DNA of 64,000 bases. Source: Bacteroidales bacterium. Its GTDB lineage: Bacteria > Bacteroidota > Bacteroidia > Bacteroidales > Paludibacteraceae. Each line of letters starts with the position of its first letter. The first letter of the stretch is position 1. The position numbers were made by a program, and so were the translations under genes. The stretch is taken from the NCBI GenBank assembly GCA_022783865.1, contig JALFYY010000001.1, forward strand, positions 16,169 to 80,168, given 5' to 3'. Below the pieces are notes generated by a model. That model saw only the letters and a program-made list of their open reading frames with translations. It did no database searches and had not been told where the DNA came from. Shown here in pieces: positions 49,998 to 57,984 of the stretch.

Positions 49998-51461
49998 TTA
50001 GAAAAGGAAGCCCATCTTGATATAGAAATTGGTATATTTGCCGCTGTCTCGTTTGTCGAAAGCCGCTGCCCAATCCACCGACAGTATAAAGTTCTCGTTC
50101 ATACCAATCTTCAGTCCCACACCTGCCGACATATGCGGCAAATATGCCTGTTTGTTCTCAAAGTCGAAATAATCGGCAGGATTCAGACCTTCCGCTTCTA
50201 TCCTGGCTGTAATCTCTTCCTCATTGAGTTTGTAAGGGTCTGTCACGATACCCAAATCGAAGAACGGATTCAGTCCGATGAAGAAGTGTTGCCGTTTGAT
50301 ATCGAAGTTCACCACTCTCGTACGCAGTTCGATATTCGCGTATGCATATCCGTTGGCCAACACACGGTTGCGCAGTACACCACGCAACGAATTGCCTCCT
50401 CCCAATGCCTCATACAGCACACGTTGGATAAACAGCACATTCTGATACGTATTCATATAGAAAGGCGACTTGCCGGCTATCACATTCTGTGTACCTATAC
50501 GATATGCCAACGTCACACGGTCACGGTAGAGCGGTACATAGTGACGGAAATTGAAATTGAACTTCAAGTTGTTGTACTCCGCCTGATTACCGTAAGTCTT
50601 CGTATTGAAGCCTGCTGAATAGGTCAGAAACACATCAGCATAAATACCTTTGCTCGGATTGCTGCGGGCATTACGCGAATCATACGTAATACCGGCACGC
50701 ACATACGGATGCCAACCGCCATGGGCTTCATTCTGCTTGATGATACCCCAATTCTGATATTTCTCATACAAGCCCTGTACTTCCGGATTGAGCCATTTGT
50801 GGTCGCCTTCTTGCAACTTCTTGCCGTTAAGCATGTTGATATCGCACTCTCCAATCATATAGCCCAATACGCCCAAACCGGCATTCCATTTCCAATTGCC
50901 TGATATATTGCCTTCTATATCGGCGGCAAAACGCACCAAGTCACGTTTGTACTTATAGAAAGCACGCGACTGATATGCCGTCGTATCCATCTTGTCAACA
51001 TTCTTGTTCCACTTGTGCCAACTCGGATTATACACCGATTGATAACCATTGAAGCCGTAGAAATCGCACATTGCATCAGGCAAATACGACATATCAACCG
51101 ACAGCCGGTGATTGGGTATTAAGTACTTCGAATCGTAGAAGAAGCGGAAAAGCCCGTAACGCTTGGTAGTATAAGCCGCCTCTACATAAAACGAGTGGAT
51201 ATATTCGGGATACTGGCTTCCGTCACCATAGTAATACACATTCGCCAAAGCACCACCTTGAAAGCCCAAATCTGCATCGTATGCCACTGAAGGCAAAGCA
51301 CCGAAGTTCCAGCCTTTCTTTATCTTCTTGGCAGGAATGCTATCCGTTGACGTCGTTACAACGGTAGTATCAATATCTGTCTGGATGGAGTCGGCTGCTC
51401 CCATAGCAGAAATGCTCAGTAGTGCAACCACACAGCATATATATAGTCGTTTCATATTCAT
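49998..51461 (-). CDS. BamA/TamA-family outer membrane beta-barrel protein
   Basis: About 487 residues from the ATG at 51461 (another ATG lies two codons on). The signal peptide MKRLYICCVVALLSISAMGA is followed by a ~30-residue Thr/Asp/Ser-rich linker and then barrel strands from GWNFGALPSVAYDADLGFQG. The surface-antigen/Omp85 barrel signature is suggested by the closely related GGNSLRGVLRNRVLANGYAY (the RGY/F-like conserved turn) and HVPYVRAGITYDSRN-like strands. The last residues NFYIKMGFLF end in an aromatic, as for BAM substrates. It has no obvious POTRA domains, so it may be a small single-barrel relative. It lies between a DUF819 protein and the short ATPase. Confidence 0.82.
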   Translation of the reverse strand: MNMKRLYICCVVALLSISAMGAADSIQTDIDTTVVTTSTDSIPAKKIKKGWNFGALPSVAYDADLGFQGGALANVYYYGDGSQYPEYIHSFYVEAAYTTKRYGLFRFFYDSKYLIPNHRLSVDMSYLPDAMCDFYGFNGYQSVYNPSWHKWNKNVDKMDTTAYQSRAFYKYKRDLVRFAADIEGNISGNWKWNAGLGVLGYMIGECDINMLNGKKLQEGDHKWLNPEVQGLYEKYQNWGIIKQNEAHGGWHPYVRAGITYDSRNARSNPSKGIYADVFLTYSAGFNTKTYGNQAEYNNLKFNFNFRHYVPLYRDRVTLAYRIGTQNVIAGKSPFYMNTYQNVLFIQRVLYEALGGGNSLRGVLRNRVLANGYAYANIELRTRVVNFDIKRQHFFIGLNPFFDLGIVTDPYKLNEEEITARIEAEGLNPADYFDFENKQAYLPHMSAGVGLKIGMNENFILSVDWAAAFDKRDSGKYTNFYIKMGFLF

Positions 51462-51467
51462 AATCAA

Positions 51468-52652
51468 TTAGAAAGCCGATAACAAACAAGCAATCATTAC
51501 ACCCAAATAAGTACCTACGGCATATCCCACCAAACCGATAGCAATACCCGAGATAAGCACTTTCTTGTTCTTCATTGCACCTACCACCGGCGGTACAAAT
51601 GGAGGCGAGCAGAGCAACGCCACTTGCGACACGGTAAACAAATCGCCGCTCACTTTCGTCAGACGGCAGAAAAGCAAATGCAGCAACAATGCCACCACCA
51701 TGATATACAGCACAAAACCTCCTATCATCAACGATGACATATTCACGCTCTGTATATCAAACAGCGAAGCTACCACCACGCTGAACAGCAATATCAGTAC
51801 CATACCCGTTTCAAACGTCTTGGGCAACTGACGCACTTTTTTCGAAAAAGAGGCGATGATAGCCAACGTGGTAATGGTCAGAATCACTATCAGTTCGTTC
51901 AATCCGCCGGTTATCAATAGCGACAAACCGGCGCCTGCCCCCAAAAATAACAACGACAGACCCAAACCGCACAATATACCGATAACGTTCTTTTTTCGGA
52001 ACATTCCGCTATAGTCTTCCACATCAGCCACTTTGGCAGAATATTCTGCATCTGCTGCAGTACCCGAAGTCTCATCCGCATAAGGCAGCGCTTTGCGGAA
52101 AATCTTGTAACCACCGGCAATGATAAACAAAATATAAGGCGTAGTAAGCACCATCTCGAAAGCCAGCACTACCGCCATCGTCGTACCCTGTACGCCCAAC
52201 GAAGCCCCTAATGCATTGAAGTTCATTGTGCCGCCTGTGTAAATACCGGTCATCATAGCCGCCACTTGCGGGAACTGCGGTATGTTTTGCGAACGGAAAA
52301 CAAAGTAGCCCGACACGACGGCAATCAACATTGCCAATATACCCCCCAAGAGCGAATAGATGGTTTTCGGAAGTGCCTTGGTCCACATCTTGAAATCGCA
52401 ATTGAACAGCATCAACGGAATAGCCAACGGCACGGCTATATTCATTATCCAGTTCTGTATCTTGCCGAACATGGCTGCTTCTGCCGTGTCAGGTGCAAAA
52501 CTCACCAAACCAGACAAAGCCATAATAATGCCGACGGCATAAGCTATCAGCACCGTACCGACTTTGCGCACAAGACTCCATTTCTGAAAAGCGCACACTA
52601 TCAGAACAGGGCTCAGCAGATAGATTGCCAACACGATGTAAACTCTCGTCAT
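51468..52652 (-). CDS. DUF819 (YjcL-like) membrane protein
   Basis: 394 residues with about ten hydrophobic helices. The segment VVSGYFVFRSQNIPQFPQVA and the following AAMMTGIYTGGTMNFNALGA, containing a Gly/Thr/Asn-rich re-entrant-like sequence, are typical of the DUF819/YjcL family, which is thought to be a transporter. The C-terminus repeats the character (VSQVALLCSPPFVPPVVGAM). Substrate unknown. It begins 2 nt after the acyltransferase gene stop and is 6 nt before the BamA-like gene, so it is part of the same transcript. Confidence 0.88.
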   Translation of the reverse strand: MTRVYIVLAIYLLSPVLIVCAFQKWSLVRKVGTVLIAYAVGIIMALSGLVSFAPDTAEAAMFGKIQNWIMNIAVPLAIPLMLFNCDFKMWTKALPKTIYSLLGGILAMLIAVVSGYFVFRSQNIPQFPQVAAMMTGIYTGGTMNFNALGASLGVQGTTMAVVLAFEMVLTTPYILFIIAGGYKIFRKALPYADETSGTAADAEYSAKVADVEDYSGMFRKKNVIGILCGLGLSLLFLGAGAGLSLLITGGLNELIVILTITTLAIIASFSKKVRQLPKTFETGMVLILLFSVVVASLFDIQSVNMSSLMIGGFVLYIMVVALLLHLLFCRLTKVSGDLFTVSQVALLCSPPFVPPVVGAMKNKKVLISGIAIGLVGYAVGTYLGVMIACLLSAF

Positions 52653-52654
52653 AA

Positions 52655-54013
52655 TTATATTCTCTTTGTATTATTGTTCTTTAGGTCAGTTATCTTCCGC
52701 CGCAACTCCTTGAAACGCCACAACCGGATATCCGAGCGGAGCAAACGGTATTGTCGCAAGTATTCATGAAAGACGATATTGGAAGGCAGCAGACCGACGA
52801 AAACCGTCAATGCCCAATACCATGGCAACAGCACAAACAGCAGCACTGCCACTGTCAGGAAACAAACCGGCAGAATAAATATCGTCAATGCACATTGAAA
52901 CGAAGTGTAGAACGACGGATCTTTCAGACGTCGAAGCAGTCGGTTGACTGTGAGCCACACCGGCAATGTTACCACACCGCATATCACAAAATACGGAAAC
53001 AGCAGTACCAATAGCAATATGCGTCCGATGATAGTTCCTAGCGGGTTCTTCGTCTGCACCGATTCCACACAGATGCCTGCCGTACGGCGCATGGTGGCTA
53101 TCTCATCCATACGCCGGCACAACGCTGCCGCCTGTTCGGGCGATTGACGCCGCAAACTGAGCATACGGCTCACTATCTCCTGATCGTTCCGAATGCGTTG
53201 CAACAAACGTGATTCCGTATGCACGGTTTGTGTTTCCGGCAATGCCGGTAACAGTTCAGGATTCATGACGTCTGACAGATAGCAGATTTCCAAAGTTGCA
53301 TCGTACATCTCGTCGTCGGGTATCCACAATATCTGCCCTTGCAATGCCTCGGTCAGCATATCGCGCAATTCGTTGTATATCTGCGGCAACGTCAGATCGG
53401 GATGCCCGGCTATAAACTGCGTCACATTGATAGGTTTGCCTATATTCACCAATAGCGATGATCGGAAGCGGAAATAGTTGCCATACTCCAATCCCACCGG
53501 CACAATATACACCGGCTTTGTATCTCCCAACCGTTCCACTGCCATGCAGGCAATCCGGAAAACGCCTTTGGTCAAAGGAAGCAGGCTGTGTTTGCTGCGA
53601 TGCGTACCTTCCGGCAAAATGCAGAACGGAACACCGTCGGCAAGTACATCAACGGCTTGCTCCATCACTTCTTCGTCTTTCCGTACATTCTCTATTCCGT
53701 CGCGGATACGGGCTATCGGCATTATCTTTATCTTGCGCAAAAGGCGTGCCTGACGGGGTTTGCGGAAGATATCCGCACGTGCCACAAACACTTTGGGTTG
53801 TTTGTCCATTGCCACTATTGCCAAAGCATCTTGCAATCCGTTCGTATGATTGGGTGCATAGATAATAGCACCATCGGCAGGAATATTTTCTTTACCGACA
53901 TACTCTATATGCCGGTACGAATGGCGGAAACGCCAACTTACATATGGGTGAAGGATATTATAAAACCAATCGTTATCCTGAATGCTTGCCATAATCTTAT
54001 TCTCGTCTTGCAT
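52655..54013 (-). CDS. Lysophospholipid/glycerophosphate acyltransferase with C-terminal membrane helices
   Basis: A PlsC-type acyltransferase of phospholipid or ornithine-lipid synthesis. It has 452 residues from the ATG at 54013; a second ATG at 53992 is equally possible. The frame open to 54076 is excluded by a TACCTTTG -7 box at 54074-54081. The catalytic NHTNGLQD (HxxxxD, about 55-62) and the substrate-binding EGTHRSK (about 135-141) are intact. After a middle region the last third holds hydrophobic helices (LLLVLLFPYFVICGVVTLPV, ALTIFILPVCFLTVAVLLFV), an arrangement seen in many Bacteroidota homologues. First gene of the run continuing to ribE. Confidence 0.88.
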   Translation of the reverse strand: MQDENKIMASIQDNDWFYNILHPYVSWRFRHSYRHIEYVGKENIPADGAIIYAPNHTNGLQDALAIVAMDKQPKVFVARADIFRKPRQARLLRKIKIMPIARIRDGIENVRKDEEVMEQAVDVLADGVPFCILPEGTHRSKHSLLPLTKGVFRIACMAVERLGDTKPVYIVPVGLEYGNYFRFRSSLLVNIGKPINVTQFIAGHPDLTLPQIYNELRDMLTEALQGQILWIPDDEMYDATLEICYLSDVMNPELLPALPETQTVHTESRLLQRIRNDQEIVSRMLSLRRQSPEQAAALCRRMDEIATMRRTAGICVESVQTKNPLGTIIGRILLLVLLFPYFVICGVVTLPVWLTVNRLLRRLKDPSFYTSFQCALTIFILPVCFLTVAVLLFVLLPWYWALTVFVGLLPSNIVFHEYLRQYRLLRSDIRLWRFKELRRKITDLKNNNTKRI

Positions 54014-54073
54014 GTTCAGCTGCCCAAAAAAGCCATTCTGCGCAACCGCCCCACAAAAGATTCTACTCAATTG

Positions 54074-54081
54074 CAAAGGTA
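54074..54081 (-). promoter_or_regulatory. -7 promoter box for the acyltransferase operon
   Basis: CAAAGGTA on plus reads TACCTTTG, fitting TAnnTTTG, 61 nt ahead of the 54013 start. Confidence 0.5.
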
Positions 54082-54115
54082 AGCAAAAAACAGGGAATGC
54101 ACAAGTACACGCAGA

Positions 54116-54685
54116 TTATTGCAGATTATTGCTATCTGACAACAACTGTACATTGCGCAAACTGTCTTGCACCGCAATAGGAAACACATACGACACCATT
54201 TGCACTTCACGCCAAGTCAGCGTATCCGCAAAGGTTGCCAACGAATAGGTATATCCTTCGCGTAGCACTTGCATTGTGCTGTCCAACTTGGCTTGTGTAA
54301 AAACCGGTTGCCCGGCACGCAAAGCCTCAAACGATACTGTATTGGCTTTTGCAAGCCTATCTTTCTGTGCTTTCAGACGGTCGATTACTTTCGGATAGAT
54401 TTTGTCGAACCGACGGGGATTGTCGGTGTACCAGACCAACGACGAATCGAACTGCGCTTGTGTCACACCGTGTTTACGGAGAACCGCTTCGTAATAGCCG
54501 GCATTCTCTTCGTCCCTGTTATAGCCATAGCCCTTTGCCTGCAAGATACCTTCAGTGCGGTGCAAATCGTAGAGCACATTCTCCATCTCTTTGGAAGAAA
54601 GTACGTTATGCGGACGAACAGTGCAAGCCGACAGCAGAACCAACAGCACCACAAACGTACTCACTATGGTAGCGCCACATCTCAT
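54116..54685 (-). CDS. DUF4296 lipoprotein
   Basis: 189 residues with a lipoprotein signal (TFVVLLVLLSAC, Cys about 21). The DUF4296 domain occupies about 30-115: VLSSKEMENVLYDLHRTEGI, then EAVLRKHGVTQAQFDSSLVW and YTDNPRRFDKIYPKVIDRLK. This family is typical of Bacteroidota and often follows lspA, as here, where its ATG overlaps the lspA stop by 4 bp. Function unknown; it is presumably anchored in a membrane facing the periplasm. Confidence 0.88.
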   Translation of the reverse strand: MRCGATIVSTFVVLLVLLSACTVRPHNVLSSKEMENVLYDLHRTEGILQAKGYGYNRDEENAGYYEAVLRKHGVTQAQFDSSLVWYTDNPRRFDKIYPKVIDRLKAQKDRLAKANTVSFEALRAGQPVFTQAKLDSTMQVLREGYTYSLATFADTLTWREVQMVSYVFPIAVQDSLRNVQLLSDSNNLQ

Positions 54686-55296
54686 TCCGCCGGTTTGGGT
54701 TGCTGGAGTGTCGTTTGCAAATCCTTGTTATAGAACAGCAGAACCAGTATCACTGCCACCGTGATGCAGGAATCGGCAATATTGAACACAGGGCGGAAGA
54801 ACAGCACTTCGCCGGCAGCATTCCTGATAAGCGGGAAATAGAACATATCCACCACTTTGCCATAGAAGAAACCGGCATAACCTCCTTCCTCAGGAAAGAG
54901 CGTAGCCACTTCCCATGGTGTCGATTCAGAGAACATCAGTCCGTAGAACATACAATCGATGATGTTGCCCAAAGCGCCTGCCATTACCAAAGCAATCATC
55001 ACCAAGTAACCTACACGGACTTCGGAATGCGTCAAGCGATACAGATAATAGCCCAACACGCCTGCCACGCCCAATCGGAACAGCGTCAAGAATAGCTTGT
55101 CGAACCACTCGATACCGAAAGCCATACCGTTGTTCTCTACAAAACATATCTGAAACCAAGGAAACACCTCTACCATCTCACCCAAAGTGAAATGGAGTTT
55201 GATATAGATTTTGAGCCATTGGTCAAGCAGCAGACATAGTATTACAATGCCTGCCACCAACCAGCTGCGGGCTTTAGTGGAAAGTTGTTTCTGCAT
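54682..55296 (-). CDS. lspA: Lipoprotein signal peptidase (signal peptidase II)
   Basis: Cleaves lipoprotein precursors ahead of the lipid-modified Cys. Several lipoproteins in the window (SusD, PorK, GH28, PL1, DUF4296) would be substrates. It has 204 residues with four membrane helices. The catalytic aspartates sit in GALGNIIDCMFYG (Asp 114) and FNIADSCITV (Asp 175); VENNGMAFGI is the conserved VxNxGxAF element. It has an inserted loop between the two catalytic parts (about 121-165), usual in Bacteroidota. It is 15 nt after dksA and overlaps the DUF4296 gene by 4 bp. Confidence 0.96.
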   Translation of the reverse strand: MQKQLSTKARSWLVAGIVILCLLLDQWLKIYIKLHFTLGEMVEVFPWFQICFVENNGMAFGIEWFDKLFLTLFRLGVAGVLGYYLYRLTHSEVRVGYLVMIALVMAGALGNIIDCMFYGLMFSESTPWEVATLFPEEGGYAGFFYGKVVDMFYFPLIRNAAGEVLFFRPVFNIADSCITVAVILVLLFYNKDLQTTLQQPKPAE

Positions 55297-55311
55297 TCCG
55301 ATAGTTTGTTC

Positions 55312-55686
55312 TTATTTCTGTTGTTCTTTCGCCTCGATACTCAAGGTGGCATGCGGCACTGCACGCAAGCGCTCTTTGGGTATCAGTTTGCCGGTCACGC
55401 GGCAAATGCCGTAGGTCTTGTTTTCGATGCGCACCAGAGCGGCTTGCAGGTTCTGAATATATTTCATTTGACGCTGTGCCAACCGGCCTGATTCTTCTTT
55501 GTTCAACACCGAAGCTCCTTCTTCCAATACTTTGAACGTAGGGGACGTATCGTTTACATCGTTGCCGTCACCTGCCATCATTTGGCGAAGATGCTCATAC
55601 TGTGCTTGTGCCTTTGCCAACTTTTCATTGATCAGCACACGGAATTCCTCCAACTCTTCGTCTGTGTAACGTGTTTTCTCAGCCAT
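55312..55686 (-). CDS. DksA/TraR-family regulator
   Basis: An RNA polymerase-binding secondary-channel regulator of the DksA/TraR type. It has 124 residues from the ATG at 55686 (MAEKTRYTDEELEEFRVLIN). The first two-thirds form the coiled coil (LINEKLAKAQAQYEHLRQMM to LAQRQMKYIQNLQAALVRIE). The C-terminal zinc-finger region reads YGICRVTGKLIPKERLRAVP followed by HATLSIEAK. Only one Cys is left of the four of classical DksA, so a normal zinc site cannot form; this form is common in Bacteroidota. It has a -7 box at 55721-55728 and is first in dksA-lspA-DUF4296. Confidence 0.92.
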   Translation of the reverse strand: MAEKTRYTDEELEEFRVLINEKLAKAQAQYEHLRQMMAGDGNDVNDTSPTFKVLEEGASVLNKEESGRLAQRQMKYIQNLQAALVRIENKTYGICRVTGKLIPKERLRAVPHATLSIEAKEQQK

Positions 55687-55720
55687 AAAAGTAGATTTTA
55701 TAGGTTCAACTTGTGGGGTG

Positions 55721-55728
55721 CAAAGATA
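55721..55728 (-). promoter_or_regulatory. -7 promoter box for the dksA-like gene
   Basis: CAAAGATA on plus reads TATCTTTG on minus, 35 nt ahead of the start at 55686. Confidence 0.6.
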
Positions 55729-55784
55729 CACAGAATATTTATCAATTGCAAATATCCACGCAAAATTCTGCTATAAAAGCCGTT

Positions 55785-57242
55785 TTATTCATTAGGAATC
55801 AAGGTAACGGAAAGGCACTGGCAGTCAGATTCCGGTGCATCGGGCACCAAGGGCATATATGCCCGCTCATATTCGACAGCTGCAAGAATGAATGCCCCCA
55901 ATACTTTGCCTTCGGTGTAATTGGTAATATGCTTGGTATCAATTCCGTCGAGGTAATAGGCAGCCGTTCCGTCGCGGTCGCTACTCAAACCAGCCGAGGC
56001 ACAACAATCAACAAGCGAATAGGGATTGTCGTCGTCCGCACCTGTCTTGGTAACCAGAAACTGTTCCACCATACCCTGATAGGCTTTTTTCGCCACTTTC
56101 GACCAATCGTCATCGAAAAGTCCGAGCCGTTGCCCCTTGAGATAAGCCGCCGTAAAAATAGCCGTAGCGGAAGACTCAAGATAATTGGCTTTGGTGCAAC
56201 CCTCAGGAACCGTACCGTTTCCGTATTGCAACAACTGACACCAGCAACCGGAGCCCGCATCCTGCCGCACAGCCAAGCCTCCGGCAATACTATTGAGACA
56301 GGAACGAAGCACAGCATAGTCGGGATGCGCGGCAGGCATAAGTTCGAGCACATCGACCAAGGCAAGGAAATACCACCCTGCGGCACGCCCCCAGTATTCC
56401 GCCGACACACCATAGTGAGGCGAAGCAGCATCCTGATCAGCCCAACCGGATGTTTGCGTTGCAGCAGGAGTTGCCGTGAAAGCATGCCATAACAACTGCT
56501 TCTCACTATCCCACAATTTGCTCCACGTCATGGTAAACTGTTTCGCTACCAAGCTCCAACTTTCATCGGCAGACAAACTTTGGAACGTATAGCCCTCGGC
56601 AAGAAGTTGGGCAAGAAGTGCAGGACCCATATACTGCCCGTCGCACCACATCTCGTTCTTATAGTTGCTCTTGTGCCACCAACCACCGACATAAGTATCC
56701 GCCCCACAGAAACCAACAGAAGTTTCCGTGGTAATGGAACAGCCCTTATGATGATCTTCCAAACCTGCAAGCGCCTTGCTTTGTGCCGTCTTGTAAGAAG
56801 AACAGCGGGAAGCATCGGCAAACTTTGCCCCCGATGCGGTCAGGTCAGCCAAACCAAAATACATCTTGCAGGCATTGAGGTCGTCCAAGCTACCGCCACT
56901 ATGCGAGTTGCCCGCGTACCTGTCGCCATAGGCACGAATACTATAGAACCACGGAGCAGCAAACGTAGAGTCCTGATACAAATCGACCGCTTCCAACACA
57001 GCCTTTGCCACCAAGCCCGGGACATAGTCGAATCCGCGATTGGATTCACTCTCTGCCAAGAGATTGCCATCGGCATCGTATCGGGCAAAGCCCGCCACCT
57101 TGGAAGTGTTGGCATGGAAATGATACAACGAGGCGTCAATCACCAGTCGGGAGTAGCGGACAGAGGGATCGAAGGTTACCGCCCGCACAGGAGCGGATGC
57201 AGCAAAAAAAGCGATAAGTAGCAGAAAGATTGTTTTTTGCAT
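55785..57242 (-). CDS. GH105 family unsaturated glycuronyl hydrolase
   Basis: Removes the unsaturated uronic acid left at the non-reducing end by pectate or rhamnogalacturonan lyases, so it would act on products of the PL1 enzyme encoded at 24467. It has 485 residues with signal peptide MQKTIFLLLIAFFAASAPVRA and no lipobox, so it is probably periplasmic. The (alpha/alpha)6 barrel family motifs are clear: NEMWCDGQYMGP (196-207, with the likely catalytic Asp 201), EYWGRAAGWYFLALVDVLEL, NYLESSATAIFTAAYLKG and GLSSDRDGTAAYYLDG. It lacks a T9SS sorting domain. The GH28/SusCD/PL1 genes are about 30 kb away. Confidence 0.93.
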   Translation of the reverse strand: MQKTIFLLLIAFFAASAPVRAVTFDPSVRYSRLVIDASLYHFHANTSKVAGFARYDADGNLLAESESNRGFDYVPGLVAKAVLEAVDLYQDSTFAAPWFYSIRAYGDRYAGNSHSGGSLDDLNACKMYFGLADLTASGAKFADASRCSSYKTAQSKALAGLEDHHKGCSITTETSVGFCGADTYVGGWWHKSNYKNEMWCDGQYMGPALLAQLLAEGYTFQSLSADESWSLVAKQFTMTWSKLWDSEKQLLWHAFTATPAATQTSGWADQDAASPHYGVSAEYWGRAAGWYFLALVDVLELMPAAHPDYAVLRSCLNSIAGGLAVRQDAGSGCWCQLLQYGNGTVPEGCTKANYLESSATAIFTAAYLKGQRLGLFDDDWSKVAKKAYQGMVEQFLVTKTGADDDNPYSLVDCCASAGLSSDRDGTAAYYLDGIDTKHITNYTEGKVLGAFILAAVEYERAYMPLVPDAPESDCQCLSVTLIPNE

Positions 57243-57348
57243 TCAATTGTTTTTGAAAGTATAATACATATTCGTTCAGGCGGCAGGCACATGGCAAGGC
57301 ACAGCGCTACTACAATGCGATTCATCAGCATTCAGACAAGAGAGAGCA

Positions 57349-57966
57349 TTACAGATGCAACGCTTTACGACGGCGGTACACAGCAAAAGCCGTTACCAGT
57401 GCCAACAGGAACCAGACAGCATCGCCTATAGGGGTGCCGTTGGGTTTTCCTCCCATCGGGTCGTTAGGGTCGTTAGGGTCCTTCTCATCAGGGTCAGGCG
57501 GATTGGTAATGCCGCGACGGCTCAGCCCTCCGTTTTCTCCAAAGGGCAATACGGGAGCAATCGTACCCTCGTTCAATCTCGGTACGGCAGATATCGCCTG
57601 GAAACCGGTTACACCTGCAGCATAACGTGAACCTGCAGAAGGCAACGGTGTAAACGTGCCTGTGTTCATCCTTTTTGCAGAATACATTGCCTGCCCGCTT
57701 ATCAGCGTATTCACTCTATCCGCTCTGCTTCCCCTGTTCCATATCGGTTGACTGTAATACGACTCGCTGAAAACCGTCCCCGACAGATTGCCGGCAGACA
57801 CCGATACAACAGACCTGTAACTGCTTTCCGCCATCGGATTAACGACAGCAACCGGCAACCTGTTGACCGGCATATTATAACCTGCCATCACAGGCAAAGC
57901 AGCCAAACAAAGAAGCAAAGCAGCCAAGGACTTAAGAACACCCATAGCAACAATTTGATTTTTCAT
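57349..57966 (-). CDS. Secreted protein with tripartite PIGD-type C-terminal anchor
   Basis: 205 residues, family not recognised. It has a Sec signal peptide (about 1-29, ending PVMAGY) and a Ser/Asn/Arg-containing middle without Cys. A proline/aspartate spacer follows (TNPPDPDEKDPNDPNDPMGG). The final ~30 residues are tripartite: short motif TPIGD, hydrophobic helix AVWFLLALVTAFAV and a basic cluster YRRRKALHL. That architecture recalls C-terminal sorting/anchoring signals such as PEP-CTERM, and PIDGG-like tails of Bacteroidota. It lies 18 nt after the giant T9SS protein gene on the same strand and is probably co-transcribed. Function unknown. Confidence 0.7.
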   Translation of the reverse strand: MKNQIVAMGVLKSLAALLLCLAALPVMAGYNMPVNRLPVAVVNPMAESSYRSVVSVSAGNLSGTVFSESYYSQPIWNRGSRADRVNTLISGQAMYSAKRMNTGTFTPLPSAGSRYAAGVTGFQAISAVPRLNEGTIAPVLPFGENGGLSRRGITNPPDPDEKDPNDPNDPMGGKPNGTPIGDAVWFLLALVTAFAVYRRRKALHL

Positions 57967-57984
57967 GATAATGCCCTCCTCTGC

